A DNA stretch of 64,000 bases from Nonomuraea ceibae (GCF_019396325.1 NZ_JAHKRO010000005.1:1-64000), one strand, 5' to 3'. Numbered from the stretch's first letter, positions 1 through 9,259 are shown. Notes: generated by a model from the sequence alone, not told the origin. Numbers and translations are program-made.

Positions 1-30
1 CCCCCCCCCCACCCCCCCCCCTTCCGATCT
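1..30. other. Sequencing-adapter remnant at contig edge
   Basis: The first 20 bases are cytosines apart from one A. Bases 21-30 read CTTCCGATCT, the 3' end of the standard Illumina adapter. The downstream frame is open and recognisable from about base 29-32. These bases are therefore a library/assembly artefact, not genome. Confidence 0.9.
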
Positions 31-31
31 G

Positions 32-164
<133 letters not shown>

Positions 165-178
<14 letters not shown>

Positions 179-950
179 GGACCTCGGCGCGTCCCACGGG
201 TGGCGGCTGCAGCGGGGCGTGCTCGACGACGGGCGCGTGGTCTTCGCCAAGATCGGGGCCGTTTCTCCGGTGTTCACCTCCGAGGCGGCCGGGCTGCGCT
301 GGCTCGGCGAGGCAGTCACGGTCCCCGAGGTGATCGAGGCCGCCGACGACCGGCTCGTGCTGTCATGGGTGGAGGAGGAGCCGCCCACCGCCGGGGCCGC
401 CGAACGCTTCGGGCGCGACCTGGCCCGCATGCACCGCGCCGGGGCGCCCGCCTTCGGCGCGCCCTGGCCGGGCTTCATCGCCGAGCTGCCCATGGACAAC
501 TCGGCTGCGCCCGACTGGCCGTCCTTCTACGCCACCCGCCGCGTCCTGCCGTTCGTACGGCGGGCGCGGCTCGCTTCACGGGACGTTCATCTGATCGAGC
601 GCGCCGTCGAGCGGTTCGGCGAGGTCGCCGGTGCGCCCGAGCCGCCCGCGCGCATCCACGGCGACCTGTGGAGCGGCAACCTGCTGTGGTCGGCGGGCAC
701 CGGCGTGCTCGTCGACCCGGCGGCGCACGGCGGGCACCGCGAGACCGATCTGGCCATGCTCGCCCTGTTCGGCGCCCCGTACCTGGACCGGATCCTCGGC
801 GCCTACCGCGAGGAGGCGCCGCTCGCCGACGGCTGGCGGGAGCGGGTGTCGCTGCACCAGCTCCACCCGCTGCTCGTGCACGTCGTGCTGTACGGCGGCG
901 CGTACCGCGACGGGCTGATGGCGGCCGTCAGGAACGTGCTGGCGCTGTGA
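165..950 (+). CDS. Fructosamine/ketosamine-3-kinase family protein
   Basis: This 261-residue protein has the aminoglycoside-phosphotransferase-like kinase fold. The catalytic loop IHGDLWSGNLLW (about residues 163-174) holds the base Asp and Mg-binding Asn. The DPAAHGGHRETDLAM segment that follows is the family's counterpart of the DFG region. The N-terminal VVFAKIG supplies the probable ATP-binding lysine. Family members phosphorylate ketosamines on glycated proteins or small molecules, so they spontaneously lose the sugar (protein deglycation). The protein is slightly shorter than the usual ~290 residues. It overlaps the upstream phosphatase gene and runs convergently into hisN with a 23-bp overlap. 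Confidence 0.85.
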
Positions 951-1722
951 GGCGGTGGATGACCTCGTCGTGCAGGAGGCCGTTCGTGCACACCAGGCTG
1001 CCGCCCTCCATGCCGCGCACTCCCGACACGTCGGTCCAGCGGCCGCCCGCCTCCTCGACGATCACCGTCAGCGCCGCCATGTCCCACGGCGACAGCTCCG
1101 GCTCGGCCGACACGTCCACCGAGCCCTCGGCGACCATCATGTGCGACCAGAAGTCTCCGTACGCCCGCGTCCGCCAGCAGGCGCCGCCCAGGTCCAGGAA
1201 GTTGTCCAGGCGGCCGATCTTCTCCCAGCCGCCGAAGCTGGAGTAGGAGAACGAGGCGTCCTCCAGCGTCGAGACCTGCGACACGCGCATCCGGCTCGCC
1301 TTGGTCAGGCTCTTGCCGGTCCACGCGCCGCCCCCGGCCGCCGCCCACCACCTGCGGCCCAGCGCCGGGGCCGACACCAGGCCGACGACGACCTTGCCGT
1401 ACTCCATCAGCGCGATCAGCGTCGCCCACACCGGGACGCCGCGCACGTAGTTCTTCGTGCCGTCGATGGGGTCGATGATCCACGACCTGGCGCCCCAGCC
1501 GGTCTCGCCGTACTCCTCGCCCACGACCGCGTCACGCGGCCTGGCTCGGCGCAGCGTGCCCCGGATCGCCTCCTCCACGGCCCGGTCGGCGTCGCTGACC
1601 GGAGTCAGGTCGGGCTTCGTCTCGACCTTGAGGTCGACCGCCTTGAACCGGCGCATGGTCAGGTCGTCGGCGGCGTCCGCCATGACATGCGCGAGGCGTA
1701 GATCGTCGTTGTAACCCTGCAC
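928..1722 (-). CDS. hisN: Histidinol-phosphatase, inositol-monophosphatase family (HisN)
   Basis: This 264-residue Mg-dependent phosphatase dephosphorylates histidinol phosphate in histidine synthesis in actinobacteria. The metal-binding signatures are visible: GEEYGE, then WIIDPIDGTKNYVRGVPVW, then a late ELSPWDMAAL containing the WD motif. I chose GTG 1722 because homologues begin with a GYNDDLRLAHVMADAAD-like segment and because a TAGCGT -10 box (1731-1736, complement) lies 8 bases upstream, giving a leaderless start. An in-frame start at 1758 is possible but has no Shine-Dalgarno sequence. The hisN / rsgA / aroA neighbourhood is common in actinobacteria. Confidence 0.85.
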   Translation of the reverse strand: MQGYNDDLRLAHVMADAADDLTMRRFKAVDLKVETKPDLTPVSDADRAVEEAIRGTLRRARPRDAVVGEEYGETGWGARSWIIDPIDGTKNYVRGVPVWATLIALMEYGKVVVGLVSAPALGRRWWAAAGGGAWTGKSLTKASRMRVSQVSTLEDASFSYSSFGGWEKIGRLDNFLDLGGACWRTRAYGDFWSHMMVAEGSVDVSAEPELSPWDMAALTVIVEEAGGRWTDVSGVRGMEGGSLVCTNGLLHDEVIHRLTAPARS

Positions 1723-1837
1723 GGACAGCCACGCTACCGTGCCGGGTATGCCGAGCATCAGGCGACGGGCGCGCCTTTTCTGGTAAGTCCCGTTCCAGGC
1801 GTGGGTCTTGTGGTTACCGGCCAGTAGGGTAAGAGGT
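1723..1837. promoter_or_regulatory. Divergent leaderless promoters (hisN / hotdog gene)
   Basis: Two -10-like boxes point away from each other: TAGCGT on the minus strand at 1731-1736, 8 bases before the hisN GTG, and TAGGGT on the plus strand at 1825-1830, 7 bases before ATG 1838. Neither gene has a Shine-Dalgarno sequence, so both mRNAs probably start at or next to the start codon. I did not find convincing -35 boxes. Confidence 0.55.
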
Positions 1838-2284
1838 ATGTCACTCGACGTCGGCGACCTGCTGCTCCAGACGGTGCCCTTCGCCCGCACCCTCGGCATC
1901 ACGTTCTCCTCGACCGGCGACGGCCGCGCCACCTGCGTGCTGCCTGACCGGCCGGACCTGCACAACCACATCGGCGGACCGCACGCCGGAGCCATGTTCA
2001 CGCTCGCCGAGTCGGCGTCCGGCGCCGCCATGCTGTCGGTGTTCGGCGACCAGCTCGACCGGGCCGTCCCGCTCGTCGCCACCTCCGCCGTCCGCTACGT
2101 CAAGCTCGCCAAGGGCGAGATCACCGCCGAGGCGCACCTGCAGGCCGAACGCGCGGACGTCGTGGCCCGGCTCGACGCGGGCGAGCGGGCCGAGTTCGGC
2201 GTCGAGGTCGACGTGCGCGACGCCGGCGGCACCACCGTCGCCACCCTCACCGTCACCTGGACCCTCCGGCCGAACCGCGCCTGA
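1838..2284 (+). CDS. Hotdog-fold thioesterase-like protein (DUF4442/PaaI type)
   Basis: This 148-residue single-domain protein has the hotdog pattern: an HNHIGGPHAGAMFTLAESASGAAM stretch with the N/HxGGxHxG(A) active-site signature near residues 45-65, then alternating strands ending TVATLTVTWTLRP. Such proteins hydrolyse acyl-CoA thioesters or bind acyl groups; the substrate is not predictable. ATG 1838 was chosen over an upstream in-frame start at 1808 because TAGGGT ends 7 bases before it. It runs convergently toward rsgA, whose stop is 14 bases away. Confidence 0.75.
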   Translation: MSLDVGDLLLQTVPFARTLGITFSSTGDGRATCVLPDRPDLHNHIGGPHAGAMFTLAESASGAAMLSVFGDQLDRAVPLVATSAVRYVKLAKGEITAEAHLQAERADVVARLDAGERAEFGVEVDVRDAGGTTVATLTVTWTLRPNRA

Positions 2285-2298
2285 CCGGCTCTCCGCCG

Positions 2299-3309
2299 TC
2301 AGGCCGGGTCGTCCGGAGCTCCCTCGCGGCTGGAGAGCAGACGGCGCAACGACTCCAGCCGCGCCGGATCGGCGTGCCCCTGCGCTGCCCAGGCGTCCAG
2401 CGCACAGCCGTCGGCCAGATGCGTGCACCCCTTCGGGCAGGCGACCGTGCCCTCCACCAGGTCGGGGAACGACGCCAGCACCGTCTCCACGGACACGTGC
2501 GCCAGGCCGAAACTCCGCACCCCCGGCGTGTCGATGATCCAGCCGCCCTCCGGCAGCTCCAGCGCCACGGCCGACGTGGACGTGTGCCGCCCCCGGCCCG
2601 TCACGGCGTTGACATGCGACACCGCGCGGTTCGCGTCCGGGACGAGGCTGTTGACCAGCGTCGACTTGCCCACCCCCGAATGCCCCACCAGCACGCTGAT
2701 CCGGCCCGTCAGCAGCTCGCGCAACTCGTCCAGCGCCCCGCCCTTGCGCACCACCACATGCGGGACCCCCAGCGGCTCGTACAGCGCCACCAGCTCGTCC
2801 GGCGGCGCCAGGTCCGACTTCGTCAGGCACAGCAGCGCGTCGATCTCCGCGTCGAACGCCGCCACCAGCATGCGGTCGATCATGCGCGGCCGGGGCGGCG
2901 GATCGGCCAGCGCCGTCACGATCACCAGCTGATCGGCGTTCGCCACCACCGGCCGCTCGATCCCGTCCGTGTCGTCCGTGTCGTCCGCCGAACGCCGCAG
3001 CATCGACGTCCGCGGCTCCACCCGGACCACCCGGGCCAGCGTGTCAGGCTGCCCCGACACGTCGCCCACCAGCGCCACCCGGTCGCCGACCACGATCCCC
3101 TTACGGCCCAGCTCCCGCGCCTTCATGGCCACGACCAGCCGGGACGCCTGCTGCCTGCGCTTGGCCGCCGAGCCCTTGGCCCGCTCCGGCTCCACCAGCG
3201 TCGTGTAGCGGCCCCGGTCCACGGCGACCACGAACCCCTCAACGGCATCCTCGTGCGCAGGCCGAATCCGGGTCCGCGGCCTCGAACCCTTGCCCGGCCT
3301 GACCCGCAC
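2299..3309 (-). CDS. rsgA: Ribosome small-subunit-dependent GTPase A
   Basis: RsgA is a circularly permuted GTPase that acts late in 30S subunit maturation. The protein has 336 residues. An N-terminal OB-fold region is followed by the G-domain in permuted order: LTKSD (G4), then GHSGVGKSTLVN (Walker A, G1), then DTPGVRSFGL (G3). The C-terminal zinc motif CPKGCTHLADGC is present. The GTG start at 3309 has GAGG five bases upstream. A conserved-looking acidic stretch (REYDEDD) lies just upstream in frame without an ATG/GTG/TTG, so a rare CTG start cannot be excluded. Confidence 0.93.
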   Translation of the reverse strand: MRVRPGKGSRPRTRIRPAHEDAVEGFVVAVDRGRYTTLVEPERAKGSAAKRRQQASRLVVAMKARELGRKGIVVGDRVALVGDVSGQPDTLARVVRVEPRTSMLRRSADDTDDTDGIERPVVANADQLVIVTALADPPPRPRMIDRMLVAAFDAEIDALLCLTKSDLAPPDELVALYEPLGVPHVVVRKGGALDELRELLTGRISVLVGHSGVGKSTLVNSLVPDANRAVSHVNAVTGRGRHTSTSAVALELPEGGWIIDTPGVRSFGLAHVSVETVLASFPDLVEGTVACPKGCTHLADGCALDAWAAQGHADPARLESLRRLLSSREGAPDDPA

Positions 3310-3799
3310 GTCGTCCTCGTCGTACTCCCGCTTTCTCAGCGGTCCACTCCCATGTGCTCGCTCGGTCCTCGTCCGCCGTCGCCCCTCACGGGCGCCCGGC
3401 CCACTGCGGACCTATGCCCGCTCCACACCCGGTATCCCCCGGGAACGGCATCCCCCACCGTAACCACCCCCACTGCGGGGAAGCAGCCCCACACCACGGC
3501 GACGAAGCCCCGCCCGCCCGGGGCCGCGCGCCCCCACCCGAAGGCCCCAGCCGGCGCAACCGGCCGGCACGGCGATCCGCCCGTCCGGGGCCGCGCGTCC
3601 CGCCTGAAGGCCCCAGCGGGCGCAATCCGCCCGTACGGCGCTCTGCCCGCACGGTCCAGGCAGCCTCTTGTACGGGGTGTCGCTCGCCGGGGTGGGGCGC
3701 CCGCGGGCGCGCTACCCGGGCGGGCCGGAGCGTGGTCATGCGGGGGCGTTCTCGGGCTCCGGTAGGCGGGCATGGTGCTGGGCGTGGGCGGCCGCCCGG
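3310..3799. other. Non-coding gap between rsgA and aroA
   Basis: This 490-bp spacer is very GC-rich. Open frames across it are compositionally biased (Arg/Pro/Gly/Ala) and resemble no family I know, so I call no gene. It contains a decayed tandem duplication (3511-3640). The rsgA promoter should lie near 3310-3420, but no clear -10 box was found. Confidence 0.6.
3511..3640. repeat. Two-copy imperfect tandem repeat, ~66-67 bp
   Basis: A CCGGGGCCGCGCG core occurs at about 3518 and 3585, and GAAGGCCCCAGC at 3540 and 3606. These mark two copies of a 66-67-bp unit that differ by substitutions and a one-base indel. The unit sits in the rsgA-aroA spacer and has no evident coding role. Confidence 0.7.
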
Positions 3800-5092
3800 T
3801 CATCGGGGGGCCAGCATGGTGGTCCACATCTGGGCGAACTCCGGCAGGGTCTTGGCGGTCGTGGCGATGTTCTCGACCTCGATGCCCGGGACCGCGAGGC
3901 CGATGACGGCGCCGGCCGTGGCCATGCGGTGGTCGTCGTAGCTGTGGAAGGTGCCGCCGTGCAGGGGCCGGGGCCGGACGACGAGGCCGTCGTCGGTCTC
4001 CTCGGCGTCGCCGCCCAGGGCGTTGATCTCGGTGACGAGGGCGGCGAGCCGGTTGGTCTCGTGGCCGCGCAGGTGGGCGATGCCGCGCAGGCGGGTGGGG
4101 GAGACGGCCAGGGCGGCCAGGGCGGCGATCGTCGGGGTGAGCTCGCCGACCGCGCGCAGGTCGGCGTCGATGCCGCGGATCTCACCGGTGCCGGTGACGA
4201 CCAGGTCGTCGACGCCGCCGGACGGGGCGCCTCCCCAGGCCACCCGGGCGCCCATGTCGGTGAGCAGGGTGCGCAGGGCGTCGCCCGGCTGCGTGGTCCT
4301 GAGCGGCCAGTGCGGGACGGTGACCGTGCCGCCGGTGACGAGGGCGGCCGACAGGAACGGGGCGGCGTTGGACAGATCGGGCTCCACCACCCAGTCGCGG
4401 GCCGCGATGGGGCCGGGCTCGACGCGCCACACGTCGGGCTCGCTGTCGTCGACGCGGACGCCCGCCTCGCGCAGCATGTGGATCGTCATCTCGATGTGCG
4501 GCTGGGACGGGACCGGCGGGCCGACGTGGCGGATCGTGACGCCCTTGCCGAACCGGGCGGCCGTCAGCAGCAGCCCGGAGACGAACTGCGAGGAGGCCGA
4601 GGCGTCGAGCGTGACCTCGCCGCCGGTCAGGGGGCCGTGGACGGTGAACGGCAGCGCGTCGTTGTCGACGCGGGCGCCGAGGGCGCGCAGGGCGTCGAGG
4701 ATGGGCCCCATCGGGCGCTTGCGGGCGTGCGGGTCGCCGTCGAAGGAGACCGGGCCGTCGGCGAGCGCGGCCATCGGGGGGACGAAACGCATGACCGTGC
4801 CCGCGAGGCCGGCGTCGATGGAGGCGCCCGCGCGTACGGGGCCGGGCGTCACCTGCCAGTCGACGCTGGACGGGGTCTCGGCCGTGGCCGTGAGCGTGGC
4901 GCCCAGGGCGCGCAGGGCCGCCGCCATCAGATCGGCGTCACGGCTGCGGAGCGCCTGGCGTACGGAACCGGGGCCGTCGGCGAGCGCGGCGAGCAGGAGG
5001 GCGCGGTTGGTCACCGACTTGGACCCGGGCAGCGGGACGGTCGCGACGACGGGTGCGGTGGCGAGCGGGGCGGGCCAGTGCGCGTTGGGCAT
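3800..5092 (-). CDS. aroA: 3-phosphoshikimate 1-carboxyvinyltransferase (EPSP synthase)
   Basis: AroA transfers enolpyruvate from PEP to shikimate 3-phosphate in aromatic amino-acid synthesis. Of the 430 residues, [19 protein letters not shown] near the N-terminus is the phosphate-binding signature. [14 protein letters not shown] replaces the common NAGTAxR segment, as in other actinobacterial enzymes. [16 protein letters not shown] is the C-terminal catalytic signature. ATG 5092 is preferred over the TTG six bases upstream because a TAGTCT -10 box ends six bases before it (leaderless). It is divergent from the SRAP gene. Confidence 0.95.
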   Translation of the reverse strand: MPNAHWPAPLATAPVVATVPLPGSKSVTNRALLLAALADGPGSVRQALRSRDADLMAAALRALGATLTATAETPSSVDWQVTPGPVRAGASIDAGLAGTVMRFVPPMAALADGPVSFDGDPHARKRPMGPILDALRALGARVDNDALPFTVHGPLTGGEVTLDASASSQFVSGLLLTAARFGKGVTIRHVGPPVPSQPHIEMTIHMLREAGVRVDDSEPDVWRVEPGPIAARDWVVEPDLSNAAPFLSAALVTGGTVTVPHWPLRTTQPGDALRTLLTDMGARVAWGGAPSGGVDDLVVTGTGEIRGIDADLRAVGELTPTIAALAALAVSPTRLRGIAHLRGHETNRLAALVTEINALGGDAEETDDGLVVRPRPLHGGTFHSYDDHRMATAGAVIGLAVPGIEVENIATTAKTLPEFAQMWTTMLAPR

Positions 5093-5232
5093 GGCCAAAG
5101 ACTACTGGCCCCGCGTGCGGGGGAGCGGTGCCCTGTGGACAAGCAGGGGGGCGCCTGTGGACGAGCGACTCGGAGGACTTCCGGCGCGGGTTCGCACCTG
5201 CACGCGAAAGGCGTACGTGGCAGTGTGAGGGC

Positions 5233-5967
5233 ATGTGCGGGAGATACGCGTCGGCGCGGGACAAGCACCAGCTGCTGGAGGAGTTCCAGGTGGAGCTGGA
5301 CGCCGAGCCGGACAAGGAACTGGCGCCCGACTACAACGTGGCGCCGACGAAGAACGTCTACGCCGTGCTCAGCCGGGTCCCGAAGGACGCCGAGCGGGCG
5401 GTGCGGCAGTTGCGGGTCGTGAAGTGGGGGCTGGTGCCGGCCTGGGCGAAGGATCCGTCCGTGGGGTCACGGATGATCAACGCCAGGATCGAGACCGTGG
5501 CGGAGAAGCCGTCCTACCGGCAGGCGTTCGCCAAGCGGCGCTGCCTGCTCCCGGCCGACGGCTACTTCGAGTGGATGCCGGTCGAGGGTGACAAGAAGAA
5601 GAAACAGCCGTACTTCATCCATCCGGCCGACGGCGGGGTGCTGGCGATGGCGGGGCTGTACGAGTTCTGGAAGGACCCCTCGCGCGACGACGACGATCCG
5701 CTGAAGTGGCTGGTCACGTGCACGGTGATCACCACGGACGCGGAGGACGAGCTGGGGCGCATCCATGACCGGATGCCGATGATGATCGAGCCGGAGCGGT
5801 GGGCCGAATGGCTCGACCCGAAGCTGACCGACACGAAGGCGGCCTCGGGGCTGCTGGTGCCGGCCGATCCCGGGCGGCTGACCGCGCATCCGGTCAGCAC
5901 CGAGGTCAACAACGTCCGCAACAATGGCCCGGACCTCATCAAGCCCTTGCCCGAAGGGGATTCGTAA
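5233..5967 (+). CDS. SOS response-associated peptidase (SRAP, YedK/HMCES-like)
   Basis: SRAP proteins shield abasic sites in single-stranded DNA by forming a thiazolidine crosslink through Cys2. The protein has 244 residues. It begins MCGRYA, exposing Cys2 after Met removal. It has the family motifs NVAPT, WGLVPAWAKD, NARIET, RCLLPADGYFEW (catalytic Glu) and the late HDRMP histidine. The start at 5233 is fixed by the need for Cys at position 2. It lies divergent from aroA and upstream of a DksA-like gene. Confidence 0.93.
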   Translation: MCGRYASARDKHQLLEEFQVELDAEPDKELAPDYNVAPTKNVYAVLSRVPKDAERAVRQLRVVKWGLVPAWAKDPSVGSRMINARIETVAEKPSYRQAFAKRRCLLPADGYFEWMPVEGDKKKKQPYFIHPADGGVLAMAGLYEFWKDPSRDDDDPLKWLVTCTVITTDAEDELGRIHDRMPMMIEPERWAEWLDPKLTDTKAASGLLVPADPGRLTAHPVSTEVNNVRNNGPDLIKPLPEGDS

Positions 5968-6115
5968 AGGTGTAAGAAGCGCGTGTAGTGGGCATCCGGT
6001 GAGGAAAGCTTTACATCCGTTCACACGGAATCACCCCTATACAAACAGCGCCGGGCGGGATTACCGGGGATCTTTCCGCCGCGGGTTGCCCTCACTTTCC
6101 CGGAGGTGCGGATTC

Positions 6116-6451
6116 GTGGACGTCACGACCGCTCGTGAGCGGCTGGAAGAGATGCTGGCAGAGCTGGATCGGTCGATCGCGGTGCTCCAGGGCGATCCGG
6201 TGGCGATCCGCGAGCGTTCGGCGGCCGACGCGGGCGCGGACCTGACCGACGCCGACCGCGCGCAGGCCATGGTGGCCGTGGCCACCACGCAGCGCCGGGC
6301 GGTCGTCGAGGCGCTCAAGCGCCTGGACGAGGGCACCTACGGCAAGTGCGTCGACTGCGCCAGCCCGGTGCCCGAGGGCCGCCTGGAGGCGCGCCCCGAG
6401 GCCGCCCGGTGCGTGCAGTGCCAGGGCAAGCGGGAGCGCCGGGGCCGCTAG
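6116..6451 (+). CDS. TraR/DksA-type C4 zinc-finger protein
   Basis: This 111-residue protein has an N-terminal helical segment and a four-cysteine zinc finger (CVDC and CVQC, separated by about 20 residues). That is the layout of small TraR/DksA-like proteins that can act in the RNA polymerase secondary channel. GTG 6116 is supported by GGAGG at 6102-6106. The spacer since the SRAP gene (5968-6115) is unusually AT-rich around 6008-6046 and may hold the promoter. Whether it modulates transcription as DksA does is not evident from sequence. Confidence 0.85.
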   Translation: MDVTTARERLEEMLAELDRSIAVLQGDPVAIRERSAADAGADLTDADRAQAMVAVATTQRRAVVEALKRLDEGTYGKCVDCASPVPEGRLEARPEAARCVQCQGKRERRGR

Positions 6452-7209
6452 CCGTCGCCCGCTGGCGCTCCGCTCTTGCGGGCGCTGGCCACCAGGTGGA
6501 TGCCCACCGTGTCGTCGTCGGCGGGCTTGGCCTCCAGCTCGGTGCGCACGAGGTAGGCGAGGGTCCGCGTGTCGCCGCCGAGCACGTGGTCGACCGTCGA
6601 CGGCGACAGCACCGTGCGCGGGCGCATCCACTCCACCTCCAGCCCGGCGCCGGCCAGCAGCTCGCGCAGCTGGCCGCTGCTGAAGCAGCGGGTGATGCTG
6701 CCGTCGGGCCACGGCACGAGCATGACCTCGCCCGTCTGCCGCAGGTGCTGCCACTGGCCCTGCTCGGCCAGGATCGCCATGCCGAGCACGAGCGAGTCGA
6801 CGCACACCAGCGCCCGCCCGCCGGGGCGCAGCACCCGCGCCACGTCGCTCATCGCCGACTCGGCCATGAGCTCGATCGACATCGCCCGTTCCTCGGCGAC
6901 GACCGCGTCGACGCTCTCGTCGGGCAGGAAGGACAGGTCGTCGGCGCGTACGTGACGGACGAGGTCGGCGTCGCGCAGCCGGTGGTGCCCCTCGGCGGTG
7001 CGGCGGAAGTCGAGCACCTCGATCACCCGGTGGCCGGCCCTGGCCGCGTGCCCGGACCAGCGGCCACGCCCGCCGGACAGGTCGAGGACCACGGAGGGTT
7101 CGTCAGGGAGCCATCTGGTGAGCTGTTCGGCGACGACGGCGTGATAGAAGGTCCAGTACGGCCCCAGCGTCCCTGAGCCGTTGAGTTCCTCGGCCGGAAT
7201 GGGCAGCAC
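6448..7209 (-). CDS. Class I SAM-dependent methyltransferase
   Basis: This 253-residue protein has motif I as [17 protein letters not shown], then an acidic EVLDF region, DAVVAEE at motif II, and the post-motif [10 protein letters not shown]. This is the Methyltransf_11/25 pattern. GTG 7209 has a good Shine-Dalgarno sequence (AGGAG, six bases upstream). It overlaps the convergent zinc-finger gene by four bases. The substrate is unknown and neighbours do not suggest one. Confidence 0.85.
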   Translation of the reverse strand: MLPIPAEELNGSGTLGPYWTFYHAVVAEQLTRWLPDEPSVVLDLSGGRGRWSGHAARAGHRVIEVLDFRRTAEGHHRLRDADLVRHVRADDLSFLPDESVDAVVAEERAMSIELMAESAMSDVARVLRPGGRALVCVDSLVLGMAILAEQGQWQHLRQTGEVMLVPWPDGSITRCFSSGQLRELLAGAGLEVEWMRPRTVLSPSTVDHVLGGDTRTLAYLVRTELEAKPADDDTVGIHLVASARKSGAPAGDG

Positions 7210-7295
7210 ACGCGACTCCTGGGTTCCGGAAAATGGCTACCAGCCGGTACGTATGGTTTTCCCCGCACCGGGTTGTTCGTCACCTTCTATCTTGC

Positions 7296-7322
7296 GGGAA
7301 CAGACGAAGGCGCGGGTGTGTT
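7296..7322 (+). promoter_or_regulatory. Sigma-R-type autoregulatory promoter of sigR
   Basis: GGGAAC (7296-7301) is followed after exactly 18 bases by GTT (7320-7322), matching the established SigR/SigH consensus GGAAY-N18-GTT. An in-frame ATG at 7332 lies about where transcription would begin, so the induced transcript would encode an N-terminally extended SigR. Confidence 0.85.
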
Positions 7323-7442
7323 GCGACGAGCATGCTCACATTGCTCGACTCCCTCCCCGGTGACCGGCCGGTCGCTGACAAGCGGGTATTCTCCCCTGAG
7401 TACGGTGTCCCGCCTCAGCAGGCCACCGGTGATCTTAGGGGG

Positions 7443-8048
7443 GTGGGCCCGGTGCCCGCGACAGGCGCGGAGACTCTGGAGCAGCGGAGCGAGCGTTTCG
7501 AACGCGACGTGATGCCTTATCTCGAGCAGCTCTACTCGGCCGCCCTCCGGATGACCCGAAACCCGGCGGACGCGGAGGACCTGCTGCAGGAGACCTTCGC
7601 GAAGGCGTTCGCGTCGTTCCATCAGTTCCAGCAGGGCACCAACCTCAAGGCGTGGCTCTACCGGATCCTGACGAACACGTTCATCAACACCTATCGCAAG
7701 AAGCAGCGTGAGCCGAAGCAGTCCGGCACCGAGGAGATCGAGGACTGGCAGCTCGCCCGGGCCGAGTCCCACACTTCGAGCGGCTTGAAGTCCGCCGAGG
7801 TGGAGGCGCTGGAGCACCTGCCCGACGGTGACGTCAAGCAAGCACTCGCGGCACTGCCCGAGGAGTTCCGGATCGCGGTCTACCTCGCCGACGTCGAGGG
7901 CTTCCCGTACAAGGAGATCGCCGACATCATGGGGACTCCGATCGGCACCGTGATGTCGAGGCTGCACCGTGGGCGCAGGCAGCTCAGAAGCCTCCTTGAG
8001 GACTATGCTCGCGAGCGTGGCCTGGTCCCGACGGAGGGATCGAAATGA
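7443..8048 (+). CDS. sigR: ECF RNA polymerase sigma factor SigR (SigH/RpoE family)
   Basis: This sigma factor controls the thiol-oxidative stress regulon. Region 2 is seen in [26 protein letters not shown] followed by [25 protein letters not shown]. Region 4 is [43 protein letters not shown]. These match Streptomyces SigR closely. GTG 7443 gives 201 residues, the core isoform; GTG 7452 is an alternative. An in-frame ATG at 7332 adds 37 residues and sits just downstream of the sigma-R promoter, as with the labile SigR' isoform of Streptomyces coelicolor. It overlaps rsrA by four bases (ATGA), so they are translationally coupled. Confidence 0.95.
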   Translation: MGPVPATGAETLEQRSERFERDVMPYLEQLYSAALRMTRNPADAEDLLQETFAKAFASFHQFQQGTNLKAWLYRILTNTFINTYRKKQREPKQSGTEEIEDWQLARAESHTSSGLKSAEVEALEHLPDGDVKQALAALPEEFRIAVYLADVEGFPYKEIADIMGTPIGTVMSRLHRGRRQLRSLLEDYARERGLVPTEGSK

Positions 8049-8311
8049 GCTGTGGCAACCCGCATGACACCGACTGCCGCGAGGTCCTCGACAAGGTCTA
8101 CGCCTACCTCGACGGCGAGCTGACCGAGCACGACGTGGCGGGCATCCGCGTCCACCTCGACGAGTGCGGTCCCTGCCTCCAGGAGTACGACCTGGACAAG
8201 GCGATCAAGCAGATCGTGGCCAAGAAGTGCGGCTGCGATCCGGTCCCGGAAGACCTGCGCGCCAAGGTTCTGGCGCGCATCGCGCAGGTACGGGCGGATC
8301 TGGCCGACTAG
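8045..8311 (+). CDS. rsrA: Redox-sensing anti-sigma factor RsrA (ZAS family)
   Basis: This 88-residue cytoplasmic anti-sigma factor binds SigR when reduced and releases it when disulfide stress ejects its zinc. The ZAS motif H37-x3-C41-x2-C44 is present, with Cys11 and Cys3 at the positions known from Streptomyces RsrA, plus Cys62 and Cys64 near the end of the domain. Its ATG overlaps the sigR stop. Its own stop codon TAG forms the first bases of a -10 box for the next gene. Confidence 0.95.
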   Translation: MSCGNPHDTDCREVLDKVYAYLDGELTEHDVAGIRVHLDECGPCLQEYDLDKAIKQIVAKKCGCDPVPEDLRAKVLARIAQVRADLAD

Positions 8312-8314
8312 GAT
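8309..8314 (+). promoter_or_regulatory. -10 box overlapping the rsrA stop codon
   Basis: TAGGAT starts with the rsrA stop TAG and ends six bases before ATG 8321. The epimerase gene can thus be read from its own leaderless transcript, independent of sigma-R induction. Confidence 0.5.
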
Positions 8315-8320
8315 TCCCCC

Positions 8321-9259
8321 ATGCGCGTGCTTGTTACCGGGGGTGCCGGGTTCATCGGGTCCAATCTCGTCGACCGTCTGCTCGCGGGCGGGCACGAGGT
8401 GGCCGTGGTCGACGACCTGTCCTCGGGCAGCCGCGACAACCTGGCCTCGGCCGCGCGGAGCGACCGGTTCACGCTGCACGAGCTCGACGTGCGCGACCCC
8501 GCGCTGCGGGAGCTGGCCGCCGACCTCCGGCCGGAGGTGATCTGCCATCTGGCCGCGCAGATCAGCGTGCGCAAGAGCGTCGCCGACCCGGTGCACGACG
8601 CCAGCCTCAACGTCGAGGGCACCGCGTCGGTGCTGACCGCGGCCCACGAGGGCAGCACCCGCAAGGTGGTGTTCGCCTCGTCCGTCGCGGTCTACGGCCG
8701 CCCGGCGACGATCCCGGTGCCGGGTGACGCCCCCACCGACCCGCGCTCCCCGTACGCCGCCTCCAAGCTGAGCGGCGAGACCTACCTGGCGACGTTCCGC
8801 GCCCTTTACGGGATCGAGTACACCACGCTGGTGCTGTCCAACGTCTACGGGCCGCGCCAGTCGCCCGAGGGCGAGGCCGGGGTCGTGTCGATCTTCACCG
8901 ACGGGCTGCTCAACGGCACGCCCACGGTCCTCTACGGCGACGGCACGCAGACCCGCGACTACGTCTACGTCGACGACGTGGTCGACGGCTTCGTCCGGGC
9001 GTGCGGCTCCGACGGCAACGGCCGCAGGTTCAACCTCGGCACCGGCATCCAGACCACCGACCGGCGGCTGCACTCGCTGATCGCCGACGCGGCCGGCGCG
9101 CCCGACAAGCCCGGGTTCGCGCAGCCGCGCGTGGGTGACCTGCCGGCGATGGCGGTCGACCCGGTGCCCGCGTTCGAGGGGCTGGGCTGGGAGCCGCGCA
9201 CCGATTTGTCCACTGGTGTGAAGCTCACGGTGGAGTGGGCGCGTAGTCGCCTCCGGTAG
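8321..9259 (+). CDS. NAD-dependent epimerase/dehydratase (GalE-like extended SDR)
   Basis: This 312-residue protein has the Rossmann motif GGAGFIGS at residues 7-14, a SSVAVYG segment with the active-site Ser, and the catalytic YAASK. It has the NLGTG and RDYVYVDD motifs common to nucleotide-sugar epimerases. It probably interconverts a UDP- or other NDP-sugar for cell-envelope glycans. Whether the substrate is UDP-glucose or another sugar cannot be read from sequence. A TAGGAT box six bases before the ATG suggests a leaderless mRNA. Confidence 0.85.
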   Translation: MRVLVTGGAGFIGSNLVDRLLAGGHEVAVVDDLSSGSRDNLASAARSDRFTLHELDVRDPALRELAADLRPEVICHLAAQISVRKSVADPVHDASLNVEGTASVLTAAHEGSTRKVVFASSVAVYGRPATIPVPGDAPTDPRSPYAASKLSGETYLATFRALYGIEYTTLVLSNVYGPRQSPEGEAGVVSIFTDGLLNGTPTVLYGDGTQTRDYVYVDDVVDGFVRACGSDGNGRRFNLGTGIQTTDRRLHSLIADAAGAPDKPGFAQPRVGDLPAMAVDPVPAFEGLGWEPRTDLSTGVKLTVEWARSRLR

